Shown here one piece after another: positions 1 through 14,777 of a stretch of DNA of 64,000 nt. This stretch comes from Megachile rotundata (Eukaryota; Arthropoda; Insecta; Hymenoptera; Megachilidae). The notes under the pieces are model-generated. The model did not search any database. It was given only the letters and a program-made list of their open reading frames with translations, and was not told the origin of the DNA. Position numbers and translations under genes: made by a program. Where the stretch lies: contig NW_027474101.1 of assembly GCF_050947335.1 (NCBI RefSeq), positions 22,862 to 86,861 on the forward strand, read 5' to 3'. Numbering within the stretch: the stretch's first letter is position 1; every line of letters starts with the position of its first letter.

Positions 1-1
1 A

Positions 2-84
2 TGATCGATAGAACGACAATTACTATACTTATTACTCTTATTAATATCAATCTAACTCATATTATTAGCCATATTATGGTTAAA
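2..84 (+). repeat. Example 83-bp monomer (first complete unit)
   Basis: This unit defines the phase used here. From the 5' end it holds TGATCGATAG with the ATCGAT palindrome, then AACGACAATT, a pyrimidine-rich middle with two CTTATTA words, and a 3' half with CATATTAT twice (monomer positions 57-64 and 69-76). Eighty-three is not a multiple of three, so any reading frame shifts at each unit and returns only every three units (249 bp). This argues against a coding role. Confidence 0.95.
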
Positions 85-1229
85 TGACCGATAGAACGAG
101 AATTTCTATACTTACTACTCTTATTATTATCAATCTAACTCATATTATTAGCCATATTATGCTTATATGATCGATAGGACGACAATTACTATACTCATTA
201 CTCTTATTATTATCAATCTACCTCATATTATTAGCCATATTATGCTTATATGATCGATATAACGACAATTAATATACTTATTACTCTTATTATTATCAAT
301 CTAACTCATATTATTAGCCATATTATGCTTATATGATCGATATAACGACAATTAATATACTTATTACTCTTATTATTATCAATCTAACTCATATTATTAG
401 ACACATTATGCTTATATGATCGATAGGACGACAATTACTATACTTATTACTCTTATTAATATAAATCTAACTCATATTATTAGCCACATAATGCTTATAT
501 GATCGATAGGACGACAATTACTATACTCATTACTCTTATTATTATCAATCTAACTCATATTATCAGCCATATTGTGCTTATATGACCGATAGAACGTCAA
601 TTACTATACTTATTACTCCTATTATTATCAATCTATCGCATATTATTAGACATAATATGGTTATATGACCGATAGAACGAGAATTACTATACTTACTACT
701 CTTATTGTTATCAATCTAACTCATATTATTAGCCATATTATGCGTATATGATCGATAGGACGACAATTACTATACTTATTACTCTTATTCTTATCAATCT
801 AACTCATATTATTAGCCATATTATGCGTATATGATCGATAGGACGACAATCACTATACTCATTACTCTTATTATTATCAATCTAACTCATATTATTAGCC
901 ACATTATGGTTATATGACCGATAGAACGACAATTACTATACTCATTACTCTCATTATTATCAATCTAACTCATATTATTAGCCATATTATGCTTATATGA
1001 TCGATAGAACGACAATTACTATACTTATTACTCTCATTATTATCAATCTAACTCATATTATTAGCCATATTGTGCTTATATGATCGATAGAACGACAATT
1101 ACTATACTCATTACTCTTATTAATATCAATCTAACTCATATTATTAGCCATATTATGCTTATATGATCGATAGGACGACAATTACTATACTCATTACTCT
1201 TATTATTATCAATCTAACTCATATTATTA

Positions 1230-4200
1230 GCCATATTATGCTTATATGATGCATATAACGACAATTAATATACTTATTACTCTTATTATTATCAATCTAA
1301 CTCATATTATTAGCCACATTATGCTTATATGATCGATAGAACGACAATTACTCTACTTATTACTCTCATTTTTATCAATCGAACTCATATTATTAGCCAT
1401 ATTATGGTTATATGACCGACAGAACGACAATTACTATACTTATTACTCTTATTCTTATCAATCTAACTCATATTATTAGCCATATTATGCTTATATGATC
1501 GATAGGACGACAATTACTATACTCATTACTCTTATTATTATCAATCTAACTCATATTATTAGCCATACTATGGTTATATGACCGATAGAACGACAATTAC
1601 TATGCTTATTTCTCTTATTATTATCAATCTAACTCATATTATTAGCCATATTATGCTTATATGATCGATATAACGACAATTAATATACTTATTACTCTTA
1701 TTATTATCAATCTAACTCATATTATTAGACACATTATGCTTATATGATCGATAGAACGACAATTACTCTACTTATTACTCTCATTGTTATCAATCTAACT
1801 CATATTATTAGCCATATTATGGTTATATGACCGATGGAACGACAATTACTATACTTATTACTCTTATTCTTATCAATCTAACTCATATTATTGGCCATAT
1901 TATGCTTATATGATCGATAGGACGACAATTTCTATACTCATTACTCTTATTATTATCAATCTAACTCATATTATTAGACACATTATGCTTATATGATCGA
2001 TAGGACGACAATTACTATACTTATTACTTTTATTAATATAAATCTAACTCATATTATTAGCCATATAATGCTTATATGATCGATAGGACGACAATTACTA
2101 TACTCATTACTCTTATTATTATCAATCTAACTCATATTATTAGCCATATTGTGCTTATATGACCGATAGAACGTCAATTACTATACTTATTACTCCTATT
2201 ATTATCAATCTATCGCATATTATTAGACATATTATGGTTATATGACCGATAGAACGAGAATTACTATACTCATTACTCTCATTATTATCAATCTAACTCA
2301 TATTAATAGCCATATTATGCTTATATGATCGATAGAACGACAATTACTATACTTATTACTCTCATTATTATCAATTAACTCATATTATTAGCCATATTGT
2401 GCTTATATGATCGATAGAACGACAATTACTATACTCATTACTCTTATTAATATCAATCTAACTCATATTATTAGCCATACTATGGTTATATGACCGATAG
2501 AACGACAATTACTATGCTTATTACTCTTATTATTATCAATCTAACTCATATTATTAGCCATATTATGCTTATATGATCGATATAACGACAATTAATATAC
2601 TTATTACTCTTATTATTATCAATCTAACTCATATTATTAGACACATTATGCTTATATGATCGATAGAACGACAATTACTCTACTTATTACTCTCATTGTT
2701 ATCAATCTAACTCATATTATTAGCCATATTATGCTTATATGATCGATAGGACGACAATTACTATACTCATTACTCTCGTTATTATCAATCTAACTCATAT
2801 TATTAGCCATATTATGGGTATATGACCGATAGAACGACAATTACTATGCTTATTACTCTTATTATTATCAGTCGAACTCATATTATTAGCCATATTATGC
2901 TTATATGATCGATAGGACGACAATTACTATACTCATTACTCTTATTATTATCAATCTAACTCATATTATTAGCCATATTATGCTTATATGATCGATAGAA
3001 CGAAAATTACTTTACTTATTACTCTCATTATTATCAATCTAACTCATATTATTAGCCATATTGTGCTTATATGATTGATAGAACGACAATTACTATACTT
3101 ATTACTCTTATTAATATCAATCTAACTCATATTATTAGCCGTATTATGCTTACATGATCGATAGGACGACAATTACTATACTCATTACTCTCATTATTAT
3201 CAATCTAACTCATATTATTAGCCATATTATGGTTATATGACCGATAGAACGTCAATTACTATACTTATTACTCTTATTATTATCAATCTAACTCATATTA
3301 TTAGACATATTATGCTTATATGATCGATAGGACGACAATTACTATACTTATTACTCTTATTATTATCAATCTAACTCATATTATTAGACATATTATGCTT
3401 ATATGATCGATAGGACGACAATTACTATACTCATTACTCTTATTATTATCAATCTAACTCATATTATTAGCCACATTATGGTTATATGACCGATAGAACG
3501 ACAATTACTATACTCATTACTCTCATTATTATCAATCTAACTCATATAATTAGCCATATTATGCTTATATGATCGATAGAACGACAATTACTATACTTAT
3601 TACTCTCATTATTATCAATCTAACTCATATTATTAGCCATATTGTGCTTATATGATCGATAGAACGACAATTACTATACTCATTACTCTTATTAATATCA
3701 ATCTACCTCATATTATTAGCCATATTATGCTTATATGATCGATAGGACGACAATTACTATACTCATTACTCTCATTATTATCAATCTAACTCATATTATT
3801 AGCCACATTATGCTTATATGATCGATAGAACGACAATTACTCTACTTATTACTCTCATTTTTATCAATCGAACTCATATTATTAGCCATATTATGGTTAT
3901 ATGACCGACAGAACGACAATTACTATACTTATTACTCTTATTCTTATCAATCTAACTCATATTATTAGCCATATTATGCTTATATGATCGATAGGACGAC
4001 AATTACTATACTCATTACTCTTATTATAATCAATCTAACTCATATTATTAGCCATACTATGGTTATATGACCGATAGAACGACAATTACTATGCTTATTA
4101 CTCTTATTATTATCAATCTAACTCATATTATTAGCCATATTATGCTTATATGATCGATATAACGACAATTAATATACTTATTACTCTTATTATTATCAAT

Positions 4201-7200
4201 CTAACTCATATTATTAGACACATTATGCTTATATGATCGATAGAACGACAATTACTCTACTTATTACTCTCATTGTTATCAATCTAACTCATATTATTAG
4301 CCATATTATGCTTATATGATCGATAGGACGACAATTACTATACTCATTACTCTCGTTATTATCAATCTAACTCATATTATTAGCCATATTATGGGTATAT
4401 GACCGATAGAACGACAATTACTATGCTTATTACTCTTATTATTATCAGTCGAACTCATATTATTAGCCATATTATGCTTATATGATCGATAGGACGACAA
4501 TTACTATACTCATTACTCTTATTATTATCAATCTAACTCATATTATTAGCCATATTATGCTTATATGATCGATAGAACGACAATTACTTTACTTATTACT
4601 CTCATTATTATCAATCTAACTCATATTATTAGCCATATTGTGCTTATATGATCGATAGAACGACAATTACTATACTTATTACTCTTATTAATATCAATCT
4701 AACTCATATTATTAGCCGTAATATGCTTACACGATCGATAGGACGACAATTACTATACTCATTACTCTCATTATTATCAATCTAACTCATATTATTAGCC
4801 ATATTATGGTTATATGACCGATAGAACGTCAATTACTATACTTATTACTCTTATTATTATCAATCTAACTCATATTATTAGACATATTATGCTTATATGA
4901 TCGATAGGACGACAATTACTATACTTATTGCTCTTATTATTATCAATCTAACTCATATTATTAGACCTATTATGCTTATATGATCGATAGGACGACAATT
5001 ACTATACTCATTACTCTTATTAATATCAATCTAACTCATATTATTAGCCATATTATGCTTATATGATCGATAGGACGACAATTACTATACTCATTACTCT
5101 TATTATTATCAATCTAACTCATATTATTAGCCATATTATGCTTATATGATGCATATAACGACAATTAATATACTTATTACTCTTATTATTATCAATCTAA
5201 CTCATATTATTAGCCATACTATGGTTATATGACCGATAGAACGACAATTACTATGCTTATTACTCTTATTATTATCAATCTAACTCATATTATTAGCCAT
5301 ATTATGCTTATATGATCGATATAACGACAGTTAATATACTTATTACTCTGATTATTATCAATCTAACTCATATTATTAGACACATTATGCTTATATGATC
5401 GATAGAACGACAATTACTCTACTTATTACTCTCATTGTTATCAATCTAACTCATATTATTAGCCATATTATGGGTATATGACCGATAGAACGACAATTAC
5501 TATGCTTATTACTCTTATTATTATCAGTCGAACTCATATTATTAGCCATATTATGCTTATATGATCGATAGGACGACAATTACTATACTCATTACTCTTA
5601 TTATTATCAATCTAACTCATATTATTAGCCATATTATGCTTATATGATCGATAGCACGACAATTACTATACCTATTACTCTTATTGTTATCAATCTAACT
5701 CATATTATTAGCCATATTATGCTTATGTGATCGATACAACGACCATTACTATACTTACTACTCTTATTATTATCAATCTAACTCATATTATTAGCCATAT
5801 TATGCTTATGTGATCGATAGAACGACAATTACTATACTTATTACTCTTATTATTATCCATCTAACTCATATTATTAGCGATATTATGCTTATATGATCGA
5901 CAGAACGACAATTACTATACTTATTACATTCACTATTATCAATCTAACTCATATTATTAGCCATATTATGCTTATATGATGTACAGAACGACAATTACTA
6001 TACCTATTACACTCACTGTTATCAATCTAACTCATATTATTAACCATATTATGCAAATATGATCGATAGAACGACAATTACTTTACTTATTACTTTTATT
6101 ATTATCAACGTAACACATATTATTAGCCATATTATGCTTATATGATCGATAGAACGACAATTACTATACTCACTACTCTTATTATTATCAATCTAACTCA
6201 TATTATTAGCCATATTATGCTTATATGATCGACAGAACGACAATTACTATACTTATTACACTCACTATTATCAATCTAACTCATATTATTAACCATATTA
6301 TGCAGATATGATCGATAGAACGACAATTACTATACTTATTACTCTTATTATTATCAATCTAACTCATATTATTAACCATATTATACTTATATGATCGATA
6401 GCACGATAATTACTATACCTATTACTCTTATTGTTATCAATCTAACTCATATTATTAGCCATATTATGCTTATGTGATCGATACAACGACCATTACTATA
6501 CTTATTACTCTTATTATTATCAATCTAACTCATATTATTAGCCATATTATGCTTATGTGATCGATAGAACGACAATTACTATACTTGTTACACTCACTAT
6601 TATCAAACTACCTTATATTATTAACCATATTATGCAAATATGATCGATAGAACGACAATTACTATACTTATTACTCTTATTATTATCAATCTAACTCATA
6701 TTATTAGCGATATTATGCTTATATGATCGATAGAACGACAATTACTATACCTATTACTTTTATTATTATCAATCGAACTCATATTACTAGCCATATTATG
6801 CTTATGTGATCAATAGAACGACAATTACTATACATATTACTCTTATTTTTATCAATCTAACTCATATTATTAGCCATATTATGCTTAAGTGATCGATAGA
6901 ACGACAATTACTACACTTATTACTCTTATTATTATCAATCTAACACATATTATTAGGCATATTATGCTTATATGATCGATAGAACGACAATTACTATACT
7001 CATTACTCTTATTATTATCAATCTAACTCAAATTATTAGCCATATTATGCTTATATGATCGACAGAACGACAATTACTATACTTATTACACTCACTATTA
7101 TCAATCTAACTCATATTATTAACCATATTATGCAGATATTATCGAGAGAACGACAATTTCTATACTTATTACTCTTACTGTTATCAATCTAACTCATATT

Positions 7201-8459
7201 ATTAGCCATATTATGCTTATATGATCGATAGAACGACAATTACTATACTTACTACTCTTATTTTTATCAATCTAACTCATATTATTAACCATGTTATGCT
7301 TATATGATCGATAGAACGACAATTACTATACTTGTTACACTCACTATTATCAATCTAACTCATATTATTAACCATATTATGCAAATATGATCGATAGAAC
7401 GACAATTTCTATACTTATTACTCTTATTATTATCAATCTAACTCATATTATTAGCCATATTATGCTTATATGATCGATAGAACGACAATTACTATACTTA
7501 TTACACTCACTATTATCAATCTAACTCATATTATTAACCATATTATGCAGATATGATCGAGAGAACGACAATTTCTATACTTATTACTCTTATTGTTATC
7601 AATCTAACTCATAATATTAGCCATATTATGCTTATATGATCGATAGAACGACAATTACTATACTTATTACTCTTATTATTATCAACCTAACTCATATTAT
7701 TAGCCATATTATGCTTATATGATCGATAGAACGACAATTACTATACTTACTACTCTTATTTTTATCAATCTAACTCATATTATTAACCATGTTATGCTTA
7801 TATGATCGATAGAACGACAATTACTATACTTGTTACACTCACTATTATCAATCTAACTTATATTATTAACCATATTATGCAAATATGATCGATAGAACGA
7901 CAATTACTATACTTATTACTCTTATTATTATCAATCTAACTCATATTATTAGCGATATTATGTTTATATGATCGATAGAACGACAATTACTACACTTATT
8001 ACTCTTATTATTATCAATCTAACACATATTATTAGGCATATTATGCTTATATGATCGATAGAACGACAATTACTATACTCATTACTCTTATTATTATCAA
8101 TCTAACTCATATTATTAGCCATATTATGCTTATATGATCGACAGAACGACAATTACTATACTTATTACACTCACTATTATCAATCTAACTCATATTATTA
8201 ACCATATTATGCAGATATGATCGAGAGAACGACAATTTCTATACTTATTACTCTTATTGTTATCAATCTAACTCATAATATTAGCCATATTATGCTTATA
8301 TGATCGATAGAACGACAATTACTATACTTATTACTCTTATTATTATCAACGTAACACATATTATTAGCCATATTATGCTTATAGGATCGATAGAACGACA
8401 ATTACTATACTCACTACTCTTATTATTATCAATCTAACTCATATTATTAGCCATATTAT
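1230..8459 (+). repeat. Large higher-order duplication, copy 1 (about 7.2 kb)
   Basis: Private variants occur in the same order here and in about 8950-16758. Offsets are 7718 at the word TATGCTTATTTCTC (1601 against 9319), 7635 from 1891 to 6395, and 8299 from 6601 to 8381. The offset changes are whole monomers plus the two single-base deletions. This copy has one monomer (after about 1640) that the second lacks. Confidence 0.85.
2470..5007 (+). repeat. 19-monomer (1577-bp) internal duplication
   Basis: ACTATGCTTA occurs at 2511 and 4088, exactly 19 x 83 apart. The same rare variants follow in both: TCTCGTTATTATC, TTACTTTACTT, then the GCCGTA change with GCTTACA. The two copies span about 2470-3430 and 4047-5007, after which they diverge. 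The structure is nested inside the larger 7-8 kb duplication and is present in both of its copies. Confidence 0.75.
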
Positions 8460-8530
8460 GCTTATATGATCGACAGAACGACAACTACTATACTTATTAC
8501 ACTCACTGTTATCAATCTAACTCATATTAT
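5649..8530 (+). repeat. Type II monomer domain (first)
   Basis: Monomers carry TTACACTCACTATT, GCAGATATGATCG or GCAAATATGATCG, AACCATATT and GCTTATGTGATCG. The type I mark GATAGGACGAC is absent until about 8640. The domain opens with a 747-bp nine-monomer segment (5649-6395) that recurs in the second copy. No coding potential is seen. Confidence 0.72.
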
Positions 8531-11500
8531 TAGCCATATTATGATTAAATGACCGATAGAACGTCAATTACTATACTCACTACTCTTATTGTTATCAATC
8601 TAACTCATATTATTTGCCATATTATGCTTGTATGATCGATAGGACGACAATTAATATACTTATTACTCTTATTATTATCAATCTAACTCATATTATTAGC
8701 CATATTATGCTTATATGATCGATAGAACGACAATTACTATGCTTATTACTCTTATTATTATCAATCTAACTCATATTATTAGCCATATTATGGTTATATG
8801 ACCGATGGAACGACAATTACTATACTTATTACTCTTATTCTTATCAATCTAACTCATATTATTAGCCATATTATGCTTATATGATCGATAGGACGACAAT
8901 TTCTATACTCATTAGTCTTATTATTATCAATCTAACTCATATTATTAGCCATATTATGCTTATATGATGCATATAACGACAATTAATATACTTATTACTC
9001 TTATTATTATCAATCTAACTCATATTATTAGCCACATTATGCTTATATGATCGATAGAACGACAATTACTCTACTTATTACTCTCATTTTTATCAATCGA
9101 ACTCATATTATTAGCCATATTATGGTTATATGACCGACAGAACGACAATTACTATACTTATTACTCTTATTCTTATCAATCTAACTCATATTATTAGCCA
9201 TATTATGCTTATATGATCGATAGGACGACAATTACTATACTCATTACTCTTATTATTATCAATCTAACTCATATTATTAGCCATACTATGGTTATATGAC
9301 CGATAGAACGACAATTACTATGCTTATTTCTCTTATTATTATCAATCTAACTCATATTATTAGCCATATTATGCTTATATGATCGATAGAACGACAATTA
9401 CTCTACTTATTACTCTCATTGTTATCAATCTAACTCATATTATTAGCCATATTATGGTTATATGACCGATGGAACGACAATTACTATACTTATTACTCTT
9501 ATTCTTATCAATCTAACTCATATTATTGGCCATATTATGCTTATATGATCGATAGGACGACAATTTCTATACTCATTACTCTTATTATTATCAATCTAAC
9601 TCATATTATTAGACACATTATGCTTATATGATCGATAGGACGACAATTACTATACTTATTACTTTTATTAATATAAATCTAACTCATATTATTAGCCATA
9701 TAATGCTTATATGATCGATAGGACGACAATTACTATACTCATTACTCTTATTATTATCAATCTAACTCATATTATTAGCCATATTGTGCTTATATGACCG
9801 ATAGAACGTCAATTACTATACTTATTACTCCTATTATTATCAATCTATCGCATATTATTAGACATATTATGGTTATATGACCGATAGAACGAGAATTACT
9901 ATACTCATTACTCTCATTATTATCAATCTAACTCATATTAATAGCCATATTATGCTTATATGATCGATAGAACGACAATTACTATACTTATTACTCTCAT
10001 TATTATCAATCTAACTCATATTATTAGCCATATTGTGCTTATATGATCGATAGAACGACAATTACTATACTCATTACTCTTATTAATATCAATCTAACTC
10101 ATATTATTAGCCATACTATGGTTATATGACCGATAGAACGACAATTACTATGCTTATTACTCTTATTATTATCAATCTAACTCATATTATTAGCCATATT
10201 ATGCTTATATGATCGATATAACGACAATTAATATACTTATTACTCTTATTATTATCAATCTAACTCATATTATTAGACACATTATGCTTATATGATCGAT
10301 AGAACGACAATTACTCTACTTATTACTCTCATTGTTATCAATCTAACTCATATTATTAGCCATATTATGCTTATATGATCGATAGGACGACAATTACTAT
10401 ACTCATTACTCTCGTTATTATCAATCTAACTCATATTATTAGCCATATTATGGTATATGACCGATAGAACGACAATTACTATGCTTATTACTCTTATTAT
10501 TATCAGTCGAACTCATATTATTAGCCATATTATGCTTATATGATCGATAGGACGACAATTACTATACTCATTACTCTTATTATTATCAATCTAACTCATA
10601 TTATTAGCCATATTATGCTTATATGATCGATAGAACGAAAATTACTTTACTTATTACTCTCATTATTATCAATCTAACTCATATTATTAGCCATATTGTG
10701 CTTATATGATTGATAGAACGACAATTACTATACTTATTACTCTTATTAATATCAATCTAACTCATATTATTAGCCGTATTATGCTTACATGATCGATAGG
10801 ACGACAATTACTATACTCATTACTCTCATTATTATCAATCTAACTCATATTATTAGCCATATTATGGTTATATGACCGATAGAACGTCAATTACTATACT
10901 TATTACTCTTATTATTATCAATCTAACTCATATTATTAGACATATTATGCTTATATGATCGATAGGACGACAATTACTATACTTATTACTCTTATTATTA
11001 TCAATCTAACTCATATTATTAGACATATTATGCTTATATGATCGATAGGACGACAATTACTATACTCATTACTCTTATTATTATCAATCTAACTCATATT
11101 ATTAGCCACATTATGGTTATATGACCGATAGAACGACAATTACTATACTCATTACTCTCATTATTATCAATCTAACTCATATAATTAGCCATATTATGCT
11201 TATATGATCGATAGAACGACAATTACTATACTTATTACTCTCATTATTATCAATCTAACTCATATTATTAGCCATATTGTGCTTATATGATCGATAGAAC
11301 GACAATTACTATACTCATTACTCTTATTAATATCAATCTACCTCATATTATTAGCCATATTATGCTTATATGATCGATAGGACGACAATTACTATACTCA
11401 TTACTCTCATTATTATCAATCTAACTCATATTATTAGCCACATTATGCTTATATGATCGATAGAACGACAATTACTCTACTTATTACTCTCATTTTTATC

Positions 11501-13283
11501 AATCGAACTCATATTATTAGCCATATTATGGTTATATGACCGACAGAACGACAATTACTATACTTATTACTCTTATTCTTATCAATCTAACTCATATTAT
11601 TAGCCATATTATGCTTATATGATCGATAGGACGACAATTACTATACTCATTACTCTTATTATAATCAATCTAACTCATATTATTAGCCATACTATGGTTA
11701 TATGACCGATAGAACGACAATTACTATGCTTATTACTCTTATTATTATCAATCTAACTCATATTATTAGCCATATTATGCTTATATGATCGATATAACGA
11801 CAATTAATATACTTATTACTCTTATTATTATCAATCTAACTCATATTATTAGACACATTATGCTTATATGATCGATAGAACGACAATTACTCTACTTATT
11901 ACTCTCATTGTTATCAATCTAACTCATATTATTAGCCATATTATGCTTATATGATCGATAGGACGACAATTACTATACTCATTACTCTCGTTATTATCAA
12001 TCTAACTCATATTATTAGCCATATTATGGGTATATGACCGATAGAACGACAATTACTATGCTTATTACTCTTATTATTATCAGTCGAACTCATATTATTA
12101 GCCATATTATGCTTATATGATCGATAGGACGACAATTACTATACTCATTACTCTTATTATTATCAATCTAACTCATATTATTAGCCATATTATGCTTATA
12201 TGATCGATAGAACGACAATTACTTTACTTATTACTCTCATTATTATCAATCTAACTCATATTATTAGCCATATTGTGCTTATATGATCGATAGAACGACA
12301 ATTACTATACTTATTACTCTTATTAATATCAATCTAACTCATATTATTAGCCGTATTATGCTTACACGATCGATAGGACGACAATTACTATACTCATTAC
12401 TCTCATTATTATCAATCTAACTCATATTATTAGCCATATTATGGTTATATGACCGATAGAACGTCAATTACTATACTTATTACTCTTATTATTATCAATC
12501 TAACTCATATTATTAGACATATTATGCTTATATGATCGATAGGACGACAATTACTATACTTATTACTCTTATTATTATCAATCTAACTCATATTATTAGA
12601 CATATTATGCTTATATGATCGATAGGACGACAATTACTATACTCATTACTCTTATTAATATCAATCTAACTCATATTATTAGCCATATTATGCTTATATG
12701 ATCGATAGGACGACAATTACTATACTCATTACTCTTATTATTATCAATCTAACTCATATTATTAGCCATATTATGCTTATATGATGCATATAACGACAAT
12801 TAATATACTTATTACTCTTATTATTATCAATCTAACTCATATTATTAGCCATACTATGGTTATATGACCGATAGAACGACAATTACTATGCTTATTACTC
12901 TTATTATTATCAATCTAACTCATATTATTAGCCATATTATGCTTATATGATCGATATAACGACAGTTAATATACTTATTACTCTGACTATTATCAATCTA
13001 ACTCATATTATTAGACACATTATGCTTATATGATCGATAGAACGACAATTACTCTACTTATTACTCTCATTGTTATCAATCTAACTCATATTATTAGCCA
13101 TATTATGGGTATATGACCGATAGAACGACAATTACTATGCTTATTACTCTTATTATTATCAGTCGAACTCATATTATTAGCCATATTATGCTTATATGAT
13201 CGATAGGACGACAATTACTATACTCATTACTCTTATTATTATCAATCTAACTCATATTATTAGCCATATTATGCTTATATGAT
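8531..13283 (+). repeat. Type I monomer domain (second)
   Basis: The type I marks return (GATTAAATGACCG near 8543, then GATAGGACGAC repeatedly). From about 8950 the order of private variants follows that of 1230-5648, so this is a copy of the first type I domain and not an independent expansion. Rare shared variants include GATGCATATAACG at about 1248 and 8966, and TTGGCCATAT at 1891 and 9526. Confidence 0.75.
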
Positions 13284-14777
13284 CGATAGCACGACAATTA
13301 CTATACCTATTACTCTTATTGTTATCAATCTAACTCATATTATTAGCCATATTATGCTTATGTGATCGATACAACGACCATTACTATACTTACTACTCTT
13401 ATTATTATCAATCTAACTCATATTATTAGCCATATTATGCTTATGTGATCGATAGAACGACAATTACTATACTTATTACTCTTATTATTATCCATCTAAC
13501 TCATATTATTAGCGATATTATGCTTATATGATCGACAGAACGACAATTACTATACTTATTACATTCACTATTATCAATCTAACTCATATTATTAGCCATA
13601 TTATGCTTATATGATGTACAGAACGACAATTACTATACCTATTACACTCACTGTTATCAATCTAACTCATATTATTAACCATATTATGCAAATATGATCG
13701 ATAGAACGACAATTACTTTACTTATTACTTTTATTATTATCAACGTAACACATATTATTAGCCATATTATGCTTATATGATCGATAGAACGACAATTACT
13801 ATACTCACTACTCTTATTATTATCAATCTAACTCATATTATTAGCCATATTATGCTTATATGATCGACAGAACGACAATTACTATACTTATTACACTCAC
13901 TATTATCAATCTAACTCATATTATTAACCATATTATGCAGATATGATCGATAGAACGACAATTACTATACTTATTACTCTTATTATTATCAATCTAACTC
14001 ATATTATTAACCATATTATACTTATATGATCGATAGCACGACAATTACTATACCTATTACTCTTATTGTTATCAATCTAACTCATATTATTAGCCATATT
14101 ATGCTTATGTGATCGATACAACGACCATTACTATACTTACTACTCTTATTATTATCAATCTAACTCATATTATTAGCCATATTATGCTTATGTGATCGAT
14201 AGAACGACAATTACTATACTTATTACTCTTATTATTATCCATCTAACTCATATTATTAGCGATATTATGCTTATATGATCGACAGAACGACAATTACTAT
14301 ACTTATTACATTCACTATTATCAATCTAACTCATATTATTAGCCATATTATGCTTATATGATGTACAGAACGACAATTACTATACCTATTACACTCACTG
14401 TTATCAATCTAACTCATATTATTAACCATATTATGCAAATATGATCGATAGAACGACAATTACTTTACTTATTACTTTTATTATTATCAACGTAACACAT
14501 ATTATTAGCCATATTATGCTTATATGATCGATAGAACGACAATTACTATACTCACTACTCTTATTATTATCAATCTAACTCATATTATTAGCCATATTAT
14601 GCTTATATGATCGACAGAACGACAATTACTATACTTATTACACTCACTATTATCTATCTAACTCATATTATTAACCATATTATGCAGATATGATCGATAG
14701 AACGACAATTACTATACTTATTACTCTTATTATTATCAATCTAACTCATATTATTAACCATATTATACTTATATGAT
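13284..14777 (+). repeat. Two tandem copies of a 747-bp nine-monomer unit
   Basis: CGATAGCACG starts at 13284, 14031 and 14778, each 747 bases (9 x 83) apart. The corresponding segment in copy 1 is single (5649 to 6396, also 747). The two copies look almost identical; I noticed one substitution (TATCTATC near 14654 for TATCAATC). This is a recent, clean higher-order doubling that separates copy 2 from copy 1. Confidence 0.85.

Larger units (their letters stand above)
1..5648 (+). repeat. Type I monomer domain (first)
   Basis: Monomers here often carry GATAGGACGAC in place of GATAGAACGAC, GACCGATAGAACG, and TCATTACTC. The type II words ACACTCAC and GCAGATATG are absent. The domain ends at the monomer starting near 5649 (CGATAGCACGAC), where type II variants begin. 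No gene is visible in it. The boundary is placed by diagnostic words read by eye and could be off by a monomer or two. Confidence 0.75.

Noticed and set aside
1242..1260. ATGCAT at the GATGCATATAACG variant (also about 5148, 8966, 12784) as a regulatory site
   Set aside because: It is a point-variant family inherited by duplication. Nothing nearby could be regulated.
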